DNA of 64,000 nt from Aspidapion aeneum. Taxonomy: Eukaryota > Arthropoda > Insecta > Coleoptera > Brentidae. Positions 1 through 9,259 of this stretch are shown one piece after another. Position numbers and translations under genes: made by a program. The stretch lies in NCBI GenBank assembly GCA_963576565.1, contig OY755038.1, forward strand, positions 178,304,438 to 178,368,437, in the 5' to 3' direction. The notes beneath the pieces were generated by a model. That model was given only the letters and a program-made list of their open reading frames with translations. It did not search any database and was not told the DNA's origin. How positions within the stretch are numbered: position 1 is the first letter of the stretch; the number at the start of each line of letters is the position of its first letter.

Positions 1-453
1 TTACATTGGGTCTTATGGGAGGTCAGACGGTTTTTTATGATATTTTTAAAATGGCACTACAGATTTCCGCAAAATTTCAGTGAAATATTCTCAGACACCA
101 TGCCGATATTCCACCAAAGGTTTGTAAGGAAGCAACATGATTAAAAGGATAAAATCTTCAAGATTTAGCATTCCTTATTTTGAATTCAAATTACCCGCCA
201 TGTACCACATGCCAACTGTTATATTTGACATGTATTTGACTTTGTCATATGTGATTGTCACATTCGCTTCTGCTTTAAACTTAAGTTTTGTGTGAGCTTA
301 TGAAGCGGCTCTGAAAAATTAGGGCTTACTATACATTTTAAAAAAAATGTTCTGCCAGAATAAAGTAAAAACAATCTCAAAAACGGCTTTATTTAAAAAA
401 AATCAAATATCCATGAACCGTCATTCCAACTTCAATATTTTAAAGACAATCAG
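1..453. other. AT-rich sequence, no gene recognised
   Basis: No coding homology, repeat or RNA gene was recognised. A short pyrimidine-containing stretch directly before position 454 could serve as the 3' part of an intron feeding the candidate exon that follows. Confidence 0.4.
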
Positions 454-681
454 CTGTGTCGTAACGTGACCATCAAAAAAAAAATCAGCCCCGGATGTGA
501 CGTCAACAAAGTGGAGGATCGTGGCCCGTCCATTTTGATAGCCCTGGCCAGGGATTCAAGCATCGAGGTGCAACTTACCGACTTAAACGTGACAAACGAA
601 AAAGATAAGTTTTTAATTTCCGATTCCCAGGATCTAACGTACAGAGGAAGTTTACACTTGAAAACGGTTAGAGATACTTAA
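454..681 (+). CDS. Candidate 3'-terminal coding exon, unknown protein
   Basis: An AG acceptor at 452-453 follows a mixed pyrimidine stretch, and from 454 a phase-0 frame stays open for 75 codons to TAA at 679-681. Overlapping AATAAA poly(A) signals lie at 703-708 and 707-712, about 25 bases after the stop, as expected for a last exon. The frame is less AT-rich than its surroundings and encodes a mixed, soluble-looking segment with two Cys near the start (at LCRN and SPGC). There is no membrane segment and no motif I can assign to a family. Upstream exons would lie outside the window. The alternative is a chance open frame or a retroelement remnant; the exon reading rests on acceptor, composition and poly(A) signals together. 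Confidence 0.4.
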   Translation: MCRNVTIKKKISPGCDVNKVEDRGPSILIALARDSSIEVQLTDLNVTNEKDKFLISDSQDLTYRGSLHLKTVRDT

Positions 682-788
682 TAATTGAAACGTCGTGTTT
701 TAAATAAATAAAGACAATGCTTTGCATACCCTAGACATCGCTCTTCAAAAAGTCAAAATATAAACAGTTTGTAGTAAGGTCACTCATC
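682..788. other. 3' flank with poly(A) signals
   Basis: Two overlapping AATAAA hexamers occur at 703-712 just after the candidate terminal exon. Nothing else is recognised before the inverted-repeat element that starts near 789. Confidence 0.35.
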
Positions 789-1242
789 GTAAAGCAAGCT
801 TTATAGGTAGCGAAGCCTGACGTTGATTTTCTATTTCTTTGTTATAGTTTTTTGTGGTTTTAATACAATTCAGAGTATGTAAAATATAGTCTAAATTATA
901 CGCATTTGTAATGACGTAACCAGGTGAGAAAAAAAGTATGGCGTAGATATTTTTGCCAATCAATGTTTTTTGATTGACAGTGACGGATACTTCACATAAC
1001 CAATTACCTACCTATTTAAATCATAGACACTACTTTTTTTAAAAAGTTTATATATTATATACTAAACAAAGATAAACAAAAATGACGTTATTACAAATGG
1101 GTATAATTTGAACTATAACATCTTTAAAATAAAACCGAGCCGCCCGCCAATGCGAAACCGAGGAACCGCGAAACATGTCAAAAATAATTATCAAAAAATT
1201 TAAAATTAATGGCAGGCTTCGCATTCTATAAAGCTTGCCTTT
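789..1242. mobile_element. MITE-like element with 33-bp terminal inverted repeats
   Basis: The left end (about 789-822, with AAGCAAGCTTTATAG and GCGAAGCCTGAC) recurs inverted at about 1209-1242 (GGCAGGCTTCGC, CTATAAAGCTTGCC). The roughly 450-bp interior is AT-rich and non-coding. This layout fits a small non-autonomous DNA transposon; no target duplication could be fixed, so the family is open. Confidence 0.5.
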
Positions 1243-1529
1243 ACAATAAGTGTCCGTAGTGTGTCGGGCCTAAAATTTTTTGCAGATGTTACAAAAATAC
1301 GTATGTAGGATTGTTTATTATAGTATTTTAGCACGTAATTATCGCGAAAAAAACAACTTATAGTAGGGGAGGCCGTAAATATTTTGGGAACTTATTTTCT
1401 TTGTCAGCAAACATCGATTAAACTGTCCCCCTTATATGAATAGGGGGGGATTTCGAAGGGTTTAGGCGCAAAATGCAATAAAAGTAAAACATTCGAGCAA
1501 CTTTTTTTTTTAGTAATGCATATATATTT
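1243..1529. other. AT-rich spacer before the RTE-like LINE
   Basis: No gene was recognised. The sequence contains a GGGGGGG run near 1443-1450 and a T-rich tract at 1503-1511 immediately before the LINE homology begins. Confidence 0.3.
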
Positions 1530-1532
1530 ATA

Positions 1533-3419
1533 AGAAAACCATACTGGTGGGATGCTGAGATTGAGAGAGAAATAGAGGAAAAAAGGAAATTATATCACAC
1601 CTACTTATCCCAAAAGACAGATAGAAGCAGACAAGAATACAAAATCGCGCAATCAAAGGTGAGAAGAATGATCAGTGATAAGAAAAATCATTCGTGGACG
1701 CAAAAGTGTCAAAAAATAGATTCTTACTTAGGAGGTAGGAGAAGTACCGAAAGCTGGAAAACTATAAGATCGATTAAAAAAGAAACATGCAGAGATATCA
1801 TTTCACCAATACCAGACAAAGAATGGGATGAGCATTTTAAAAAACTTTTAACTGAAGATAGAGCAGAATTCAAGGAAGACGCAAGAGACAATATAATTAG
1901 AACGATGGGATCTCCAGTACCCCTCACAATCTCTGAGGTCAAAAACGTGTGCACAACCTTAAAAAGCGGTAAATCTGCCGGACCCGGAAATATCCCAGCC
2001 GAACTTATTAAATATGGCACTGAAGAACTGTTTTGGAGATTACGGAATCTTTTCCAAAAATATTTAAATGGAACTGTAGTCCCAACTGAGTGGAAAACGT
2101 CATATATATCCACAATACACAAAAAAGGAAGGAAAGATATATGTGACAATTATAGAGGTATATCTGTGACTAGTACGCTAAGCAGAATATACGGTAAAAT
2201 AATAAGAAATAAAGTAGAGAGCGAATATAAAGACATGGAGGCAGAAGAACAAGCTGGTTTCAGGGCGGGTAGATTGACTTCAGATCATCTCTTTTGTATA
2301 ACCCAAGTTATTGAAAAGAAAATGGCATACGGTCAAGAGCTGCATCTGCTTTACGTGGATTTGCAGAAGGCATATGATAGTATACCACTAAATCTACTTT
2401 GGAAAGCGTTGGAAAACACAAACATAAGCGTACAACTAATTAAGGCCATCCAAGAGTTATACCGCAATAGTAAGGCAAAAGTTAAAATAAAAGCAAAACT
2501 AACCAAAGGCTTTCAAGTAAATAAAGGTCTTAAACAAGGTTGCTGTATCTCGCCTACGCTCTTCAAGATATACTTGGAACAAGTCCTTAAAGTATGGAAG
2601 AGAAAATGCCAAAACATGGGAATTCCGTTGGACGAAACCACCTTGTATACTTTATGTTTCGCCGATGATCAGATAGTAGTGGCTCAGGATTATGACGACC
2701 TCGAATATATGACACGAAAACTAATAGAAGAGTACAATAAGTGGGGACTAGAGGTTAATCTCAATAAGACAGAGTATATGTGTATCGGTGGAATGAAACA
2801 GGATCTAATCTTAAATACCGGGCAGCGAATTCACTCCTGTGATGAGTATAAATACTTAGGTCTAAAAATTACAGCTGACGGAACACTAGACAAAGCTATA
2901 AAAGATCGAAACGTACAAGGAAGAAAAGCAATAACTTTATTAAATGGAATAATTTGGGACCAAAGTATATCAAAACATAACAAAAAGCTTATATATAACA
3001 CCATTATAAAAAGTATTATTACATACGGCTCAGAAGTATGGCCAATCAAGGATAGAACAGAAAAAATGCTTTCCGCTACGGAGATGGACTATTGGAGAAG
3101 AGCAGCAGGGAAATCAAAAAGAGAAAGAGTTACAAATCAAAGAATAAGAGAAATTATGACAGTAGGTGAACGTACTTTAGTGGATGATATAAGAACAAAA
3201 CAACTGGTGTGGTACGGACATGTACAAAGAATGAATGACGAAAGACTACCTAAACAAATACTACAATGGAAACCAACTGGCCGAAGAAAACGAGGACGGC
3301 CAAGGAGAAGCTGGAGAGAAGGAATAGACAGTGAAATAAGAATAAGAGGCCTAGATGATGAATTATGGGCAAACAGAAACGAGTGGAGATTGGGTATCGG
3401 AAGACGTAGAACGTTGTGA
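1533..3419 (+). CDS. Reverse transcriptase of a 5'-truncated RTE-like LINE
   Basis: One uninterrupted frame encodes a non-LTR reverse transcriptase. The first ATG is at 1659, but family-like residues (KPYWWDAEIE) begin at about 1533 in the same frame, so the ATG is only internal to a truncated ORF. Visible in order: the KSAGPGNIPAELIK region, the NYRGISVTSTLSRI region, QAGFRAGR, the catalytic A-box YVDLQKAYDSI, GLKQGCCISPTLF, the catalytic FADD (2658-2669), and a basic C-terminal tail (WYGHVQRM, GRRKRGRPRRSW) typical of RTE-like insect elements. The N-terminal endonuclease is missing, as expected of incomplete target-primed reverse transcription. The element ends directly at an (AT)n tract, and RTE-clade 3' ends commonly carry simple repeats. 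The open frame suggests a fairly young copy. The clade is my judgement; RT identity is secure. Confidence 0.9.
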   Translation, partial: RKPYWWDAEIEREIEEKRKLYHTYLSQKTDRSRQEYKIAQSKVRRMISDKKNHSWTQKCQKIDSYLGGRRSTESWKTIRSIKKETCRDIISPIPDKEWDEHFKKLLTEDRAEFKEDARDNIIRTMGSPVPLTISEVKNVCTTLKSGKSAGPGNIPAELIKYGTEELFWRLRNLFQKYLNGTVVPTEWKTSYISTIHKKGRKDICDNYRGISVTSTLSRIYGKIIRNKVESEYKDMEAEEQAGFRAGRLTSDHLFCITQVIEKKMAYGQELHLLYVDLQKAYDSIPLNLLWKALENTNISVQLIKAIQELYRNSKAKVKIKAKLTKGFQVNKGLKQGCCISPTLFKIYLEQVLKVWKRKCQNMGIPLDETTLYTLCFADDQIVVAQDYDDLEYMTRKLIEEYNKWGLEVNLNKTEYMCIGGMKQDLILNTGQRIHSCDEYKYLGLKITADGTLDKAIKDRNVQGRKAITLLNGIIWDQSISKHNKKLIYNTIIKSIITYGSEVWPIKDRTEKMLSATEMDYWRRAAGKSKRERVTNQRIREIMTVGERTLVDDIRTKQLVWYGHVQRMNDERLPKQILQWKPTGRRKRGRPRRSWREGIDSEIRIRGLDDELWANRNEWRLGIGRRRTL

Positions 3420-3424
3420 AACCG

Positions 3425-3427
<3 letters not shown>

Positions 3428-3488
<61 letters not shown>
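3428..3488. repeat. (AT)n microsatellite at the LINE 3' end
   Basis: A pure AT dinucleotide run of about 60 bases starts eight bases after the LINE stop codon and ends where a palindromic MITE begins. It may be the 3' tail of the LINE or the AT-rich site it used. Confidence 0.9.
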
Positions 3489-3492
<4 letters not shown>

Positions 3493-3834
3493 TAGGGAAA
3501 GCTACACTTAAGCTAAGTATAAAAAATAGTATGACTAATCTCTAAACTACTAAATATTCAATTTTTGAAAATTTTGCCAGATTTATTTCCCATACAGTCG
3601 GACCTCTCTAACTCGAACCTCTATAACTCGAACCCCTCTATAACTCGAACCTTTTAAGTGGTCCCTGCACTTTTTACATTTATTTTAACCTATGTAACTC
3701 GAGTTTCTATAACTCTCCATAACTCGAACTGTTTTGGTTGTCCCTTCAGGTTCGAGTTATAGAGGTTCGACTGTATTTAGAGATAAGTCATACTATTTTT
3801 GATATTTAGCTTAAGCATAGCTTTCACTAATAAA
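3488..3834. mobile_element. Palindromic MITE, interrupted by a Tigger-type MITE
   Basis: The sequence from 3488 (TTTATTAGGGAAAGC) to about 3547 (GACTAATCTCTAAA) recurs inverted from about 3776 (TTTAGAGATAAGTC) to 3834 (GCTTTCACTAATAAA). The two arms match over nearly 60 bases with a few changes. A separate TIR element occupies 3595-3773 between the arms, so the foldback element is the older insertion. Confidence 0.75.
3595..3773. mobile_element. 179-bp Tigger/pogo-type MITE with TA target duplication
   Basis: The left end CAGTCGGACCTCTCTAACTC and the right end GAGTTATAGAGGTTCGACTG are inverted copies, flanked by TA at 3593-3594 and 3774-3775. The AACTCGAACC motif is repeated several times internally. 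CAGT-start TIRs and TA duplications are the hallmark of pogo/Tigger (Tc1/mariner) non-autonomous elements. It contains no coding sequence. Confidence 0.85.
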
Positions 3835-3899
3835 CATATACCTATGCATTATTAAGAAAAAAGGTTTCTCGAATTCATATCTTTTTACAGACATTTTTT

Positions 3900-4985
3900 C
3901 TTAGACTTGTAGAAAATTATTTGGAATACAAACTTATTATGGGAGACGAAGTTACTACTAAACAGCTTGTTGAACTAGCCCAGGGCTTAGTGCAATCGAG
4001 CAAAGATTAACTAATCACTAATAAAACAAAAATCAAAACTGATATTCAAATTTAATAATCTAAATATTTATATTTTATACAAATATACGGAAACGACAAA
4101 CATTAAAAAATAACCTAAACATTGCAAATGAAAGGAGCTAACAAGCTAAAATTAAAACCAAATACTATGATCTTAAAAAAATTGTTCACAAAGTAGAGAA
4201 TAAATAAAAAAATTGCACTGTTTCTTCGTTTCAAGGGTTAACGGAAATTATGATTCAATCAAAAAAAGAAGCGGAATATACTCTTAAATTTAAAGCTCAA
4301 GACAATAATAATTGATTAAATAAAGAAGTTCTTGAGATGATAAAAGAGAGGGATTGTATTTATAAGAAAAAAAATATCCACATAATAAACAATTTGAATT
4401 TGAATTTAAAAAAATTAAAAACCAAATAAACAACAAAATAAAATCACCTAAAAATAGGTATTTTAGAATAGAATGGATAAAAACAGGTACAAATGCTAAA
4501 AATCAATGAAAATTTATTAATAATTTTTACAAAAATAAAAAAAGTGAAACTAGTTACAAGCCTGGAAATTCTTAATAGAGAAGTCACTGATTCTTGTTAA
4601 ATCGCTTACAAATTTCACTTCTCACAGGTTGGAGAGACAATTGCTTTGGATTTAAAAAATGAACTTAAAATTTTTTTATTAGATCTAAAGAAAAAATTTG
4701 CATATTATGATAATATTACTGTTCAGGATTTACTAAATTTAAAAGATGTCATTAAAATTTTTTTAATCAAATTGATAAATATAGTACTTACAACAGTAAA
4801 TTTTCCTGAAAAACTAGTCCCATCTTTAAATCTGACAGCAAAAAGAATATAAATAGTTATAGACCTATTTCAGTACTTAGTGTTTTTTCCAAAATCATAA
4901 CAAAAATTATATAAAAAAAATTTTAGGCTTTAGATAGACACATATAAGCTGACAACACTTGATTTTGTGAATTATATTTCAAAAG

Positions 4986-5050
<65 letters not shown>

Positions 5051-5482
5051 GTCGTATTATATATGGACTTAAGAAAGGCTACTGACGTGGTATCATTTGA
5101 TGTGTTTCTAGAGAAATTTAAAAGTATGGAGCTTGATGGAATCATAAACAAATTAGCAGAATCATATTTAAAAGATAGAAAATAACCACTTAACATCAAA
5201 TACATATGGCGTCCCACAGGGCTTAGTTCTAGCACCACTGTTTTATTCTTTGTATTGCCTAAGCTTAATGTTGCTGAATTTGACAGCTAGGTACTTTTTC
5301 TTTGCTGATGATATAGCACTGGTTTTTACTGGCAAAGATCTAGTGGCGTTAAGCACAATTAATAATGCAGCAATAAACTTAAAATAAATATTATTAAAAA
5401 TTTAGAATTAAAGCAAGTAGCCAAAGACAAGCATTTGGGTTTAATTATAGATGATAAATTAGTAGTTCAGTCCCTACACGGG
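3900..5482 (+). pseudogene. Decayed Jockey-like LINE, 5' part (RT region)
   Basis: Broken frames read as a non-LTR retrotransposon ORF2. Seen in order: a basic linker region (about 4290-4560), a stretch with the sense QVGETIALDLKNEL (4628-4670), YRPISVLSVFSKI remnants (about 4860-4900), DLRKATDVVSFDVFLEKF (5064-5117), YGVPQGLVLAPLLF (5204-5245), the catalytic FADD (about 5303) and KHLGLIIDDKL (about 5430-5462). Several stops and frameshifts, plus an internal (AT)n tract, show it is dead. Homology stops abruptly at about 5482 and resumes at about 7826, after a 2.3-kb insertion. Confidence 0.75.
4988..5050. repeat. (AT)n microsatellite inside the decayed LINE
   Basis: An AT run of about 60 bases, broken once by GTA near 5038. 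It lies between RT blocks of the old LINE and has stretched that gene; the Ile-Tyr readings it gives in both directions are not protein. Confidence 0.9.
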
Positions 5483-7825
5483 GTCTGATGTGTTTAATGA
5501 TAGAAGCAACACACTTGGTATGGATAGACATAAGACTCACCCGAACATTTTACGAAAAGGAACCACCCCCCCAACTCTGGCAGGGAGATGGTTTCCCCCC
5601 TTAAACGTGCTTTTTTATGGTTTTTTGCAAATAACTCGAAAACGGTCTACTTTTCTAAAATTATAGATCATTTTACAAGCGGATAAAATTTCCATTTTCA
5701 CCATGTACCTGAGTACCCCTTAAAAGCAGAGGTGCACGTTCCATAGGCCTACGAAAAAAGGGAAAAATGTTTTAAATATGTTTTTTTTATTTTCCTTGTG
5801 GCATTTTCTATCCTTAAAACATTGTTTTTTTCAAAAAAGTATTTTTGTTTAAAAATTCATTGAATACAGTTAAATATTTAATAAGTTAGACGTAACTTTT
5901 TAAAGTAGCCGCCTTGAAACAAAAATAAATGTGTTTGTAGAAATCCTCAAATCAAACAAATATTTTGAACATTCATTTTTGTAACTCAGTAAATAATACT
6001 GGTGAGTAAAAAAATATGTTTGATTAGTATTAACTTAAAACTTAATTTTTTGAGTTAATTTATTTAAATTGGGGGAAGGAGACACCCCCACTCTCGCCCC
6101 CTCCGAAGAGATCTTTTGCAGTATTTTTCTAATTATATGCAAACTTTTATATGAGTAACAATTATCGTGGCTGATGAAAAGGCCTCTCTAACAATGTATA
6201 ACACGCCCCTTTTACATCAGTGGCGTACCTTTTATAGGCATGTAAATAAATAAGAGGTGTGGAAAAAACTATATTTTTTAATTTTCCTAAATTTTACTGT
6301 CCCACATGTCTGGTTTTAAAACTTATTTTTAAAGCCGAAGAAATTGCCTTTCCAACGATGTATATCACTCGCCCCTCAAGGCAGCGGTAGATCTAGCATA
6401 GAAAATGGTCAAATTTGGTATACACTTGAATCTTCATTTAAGACAACCATGTTGGAACAGTACTAATACAAACACTGCATTTAATAAGAGGAGCAACACA
6501 CTTGATATGAATATACAGTATACTCCCCCAAAAATATAACGAGTAAAGAACCGAACCACCCGCCCACTCTTGGTGGGGGAGGGTGGTTCCCCCCCTAAAT
6601 ATTTTTTTCGAAATTTTTTATTAATAATCCGAAAAGTATCAACTTTTTAAAAATCTTCTACATATAATTTTTGGAGCAGATAAAAGTTTCTATCCAGCAA
6701 TGTTTGTGGCCTCCCTTGGAAGCAGCGGCGCACGTTCCGTAGGCGTACGAAAGAAGGGGTACACTTTTAAAAAAATTTTCGGTTTATTAATAAAAATTTT
6801 AAAAAAATATTGAAAGGGGGAAACCAACCCCCCGCCAAGAATAGGCGGGTGGATCCCCCTCTTTATATTTTTTGGGGGAGTATACTGTAGGTCCATCCCA
6901 AGTGTGTTGCTTTTCTCATTGAACGCAGTATGTGTCTTAGTAATGTTCCAACTCAAGTGTATATCAAATTTGACCATTTTTGGAGCGTCTGTGCAAGATC
7001 TACCGCTGCCTTGAGGGGCGAGTGATATACATCGTTGGAAATGAAAATTCTTCGGCTTTAAAAATAAGTTTTAAAACCAAACATATGGGACAGTAAAATT
7101 TGAGAAAATTAAAAAAAAAATGTTTTTTCAAACCTCTCATTTATTTAAATGCCTATAAAGGGCGTGTTATATATCGTTAGAGAGGAATTTTCATCAGCCT
7201 TAATAATTGTTACCTAGTTGTTTTTTGCCAAGTTAAAAAATTGAAAATAATTGGGAAAATACTTTAAAAGAGCATTTTTTGAGGGGGTGAGAGGGGGAAA
7301 GTCAGTTTTAAGTTATAACTAACCAAAAATAATGTTTTACTCACTCACTTTATTATTTACTGATTTACAAAAATGAATAATCAACATTTTTGTTTGATTT
7401 AAGTATTTCTACAAATACATTTATTTTCAAGGCGGCTCTTTAAAAAATCTATGTCTAATACAATGGGTTTTTAACCAAAAATATTTTTTAAGAAAATAAT
7501 AGTGTTAGGAATAAAAAAAACCACAAAAAATATTTAAAAAAATATAAAAAAAATGTTCCCCTTTTTTCGTACGCTAATGGAATGTGCACCACTGCCGTCC
7601 GAGGGTACTAAGGTACATCGTTGAAAAGGAAATTGTATCCGTTTGAAAAATTATCTCTTTTCGAGTTATTAGCCAAAAACTATCAAAAAGCACGTTTAAG
7701 TGTGGGGAACCACCTCCCTGTCAGGTTTGGGGGGTGTTTTTCTTTCCCAAATGTTCAAGCGAGTCTTATGTGTATCCACACCAAGTGTGTTGCTTCTATC
7801 ATCAAACGCAGTATCTCGATTGAAT
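5483..7825. mobile_element. 2.3-kb long inverted repeat element inserted in a LINE
   Basis: A left arm of about 5495-6630 is matched inverted by a right arm of about 6775-7806 around a spacer of about 140 bases. Paired landmarks are GATAGAAGCAAC (5499) with GTTGCTTCTATC (7789), GCAGCGGTAGATCT (6381) with AGATCTACCGCTGC (6996), and ATAGGCATGTAAAT (6235) with the inverse near 7150. Each arm itself holds two diverged copies of one cassette (CAACACACTTG, a poly-C/G motif, CGCACGTTCC, then a T-rich tract), so the unit appears four times. C/G-runs of 6-8 bases recur in each cassette. There is no convincing coding frame. Transposon class is unknown; a foldback element is the nearest description. Confidence 0.7.
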
Positions 7826-8135
7826 CTCGGATGAATGGTCATATAGAAAGCTTGTCAAAGAAACTTTTACCAATGATTTCATTATCATACAGATGCAGAC
7901 TAAATCTAGGATATACAATGCATTATTTTTATCACACTTACGATATTTCATACCAAACAAAATTTTTTAAAGCTTTATACAATTAAGATTAACACATACC
8001 GAAATCCTTTATAATGAATTATATATGTATAAATTAGACAGTTTACTAAAAATTGAACAATGTAAATTAATTTATAAAATTCTAAAAGATCGTCAAAAAT
8101 CTAACACTGAACTCACATTTTCTTGACAAATTTAT
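7826..8135 (+). pseudogene. Decayed Jockey-like LINE, 3' part
   Basis: Reading resumes with MNGHIESLSKKLLPMI followed by SYQTKFFKALYN and, after a frame change, NELYMYKLDSLLKIEQC. This is the usual C-terminal region downstream of the LGLIIDDKL motif in Jockey-like ORF2 proteins. It is collinear with the part ending at 5482, so the intervening 2.3 kb is an insertion into this LINE. Confidence 0.65.
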
Positions 8136-8178
8136 AACCATCAAGCGAGATCCAATAAGACATCTATTGTAACTACAC

Positions 8179-9199
8179 CAGTGTCGTTATTCTTGAAATC
8201 TCCCCGAGCGAGTACTCCTCGAAATTCGAGCGAAAGTGGGCGTTTCTCCCCCAATCGTATTCTTGAAATTCTCACCCGAAAAACGTGTGACATTTTGGCA
8301 ACTTTTCACCGGGGAGATCTCGATAGGTGCCGACGTGGTGACTTTTGTCAAAAACTCTGGGATAACCTAGAAAATGTTGTTTTGGTTCCGTGTGCGTTTT
8401 GTTTTTTTAAAGTTTTTTTCCTGTTTGTTTTGTAAATGTTGAAGTATATTTTTTGGCCTCCATTACAGGCTTTTCCTTGATAAACTCCACCATTAATCTT
8501 TTTGAGCTAAATATATTTTTTTTAAAACTGCTTTTTAAAAACTTATTATTAAAATAAATTTTTAGTGTTTTCTTTATAAATTAGTTTTTGAAAAAACTAC
8601 TTTTTAAGAAAGTATTATTTTCAAAATTAATTTAAAATAAAAAAATATTTTTAGTTTTTTTTTTGTGAATTAGTTTTTTGAAAAAGCATTTTTTTTCGAA
8701 GAACAACTTATTTTGTGGGGACTTTTTTTTTGCAAAATGCTGGTGGTCGACACACCGGTTAGGATATGTTTGCTCAATTGAACGCGGTTAGATTTAACAC
8801 AAATTTTCATCTCATAACATAAGGACAGAGCTATTATTTAAGAAAAAATAAGTCATATTTAAATAAAAACTAAATGAAAAATCTTGGGGCAAATTTAATA
8901 TAACTCATTTTTTGTCCATCTATGTCCACAAACAAAAAATCAAGGAAATAAAAATTGGGGTTACATCCCTTCAACACATAACTGTATTTGGTTAATTGTC
9001 TGTCAAAATTTGTTGCTTTTTTATTGGTCAAAATTGGCACGTGCTGTCATCTGAAAATGGGCAACAGTGCGCTCATTTCATATCACTTTTCATGTATTCC
9101 CCAAACCAAGAATACTGCATTTATGCAATACGGAGTGCTCACTCGTTGTCACTCCTCGGGGAGTACTCACTCGGGGAGTTTTCAAGAATACTGCCACAG
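8179..9199. mobile_element. 1.0-kb TIR element, possibly hAT-like
   Basis: The left end CAGTGTCGTTATTCTTG continues with CTCCCCGAGCGAGTACTC. The inverse (GAGTACTCACTCGGGGAG then CAAGAATACTGCCACAG) closes the element at 9199. TIRs of about 45 bases with a few mismatches enclose an AT-rich, T-run-filled interior without a usable frame. The CAGTG-type tip suggests hAT, but no 8-bp target duplication was found. Confidence 0.65.
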
Positions 9200-9204
9200 G
9201 GGGC

Positions 9205-9258
9205 CGCTTTTTGTCAATTAAAACTCCCGTCCGTTTCAGCCGACTAAAAAATTTTAGC
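9205..9258 (+). repeat. Dispersed 50-bp repeat, copy 1
   Basis: A block containing TTTTTGTCAATTAAA, CTCCCGTCCGTTT and CCGACTAAAA occurs here and, inverted with a few changes, at about 29002-29053. Both copies lie next to other repeats. The class is unknown. Confidence 0.7.
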
Positions 9259-9259
9259 C

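Noticed and set aside
4967..5238. Ile-Tyr repeat frames on both strands
   Set aside because: They read an (AT)n microsatellite; only the flanking DLRKATDVV stretch is meaningful, as LINE RT.
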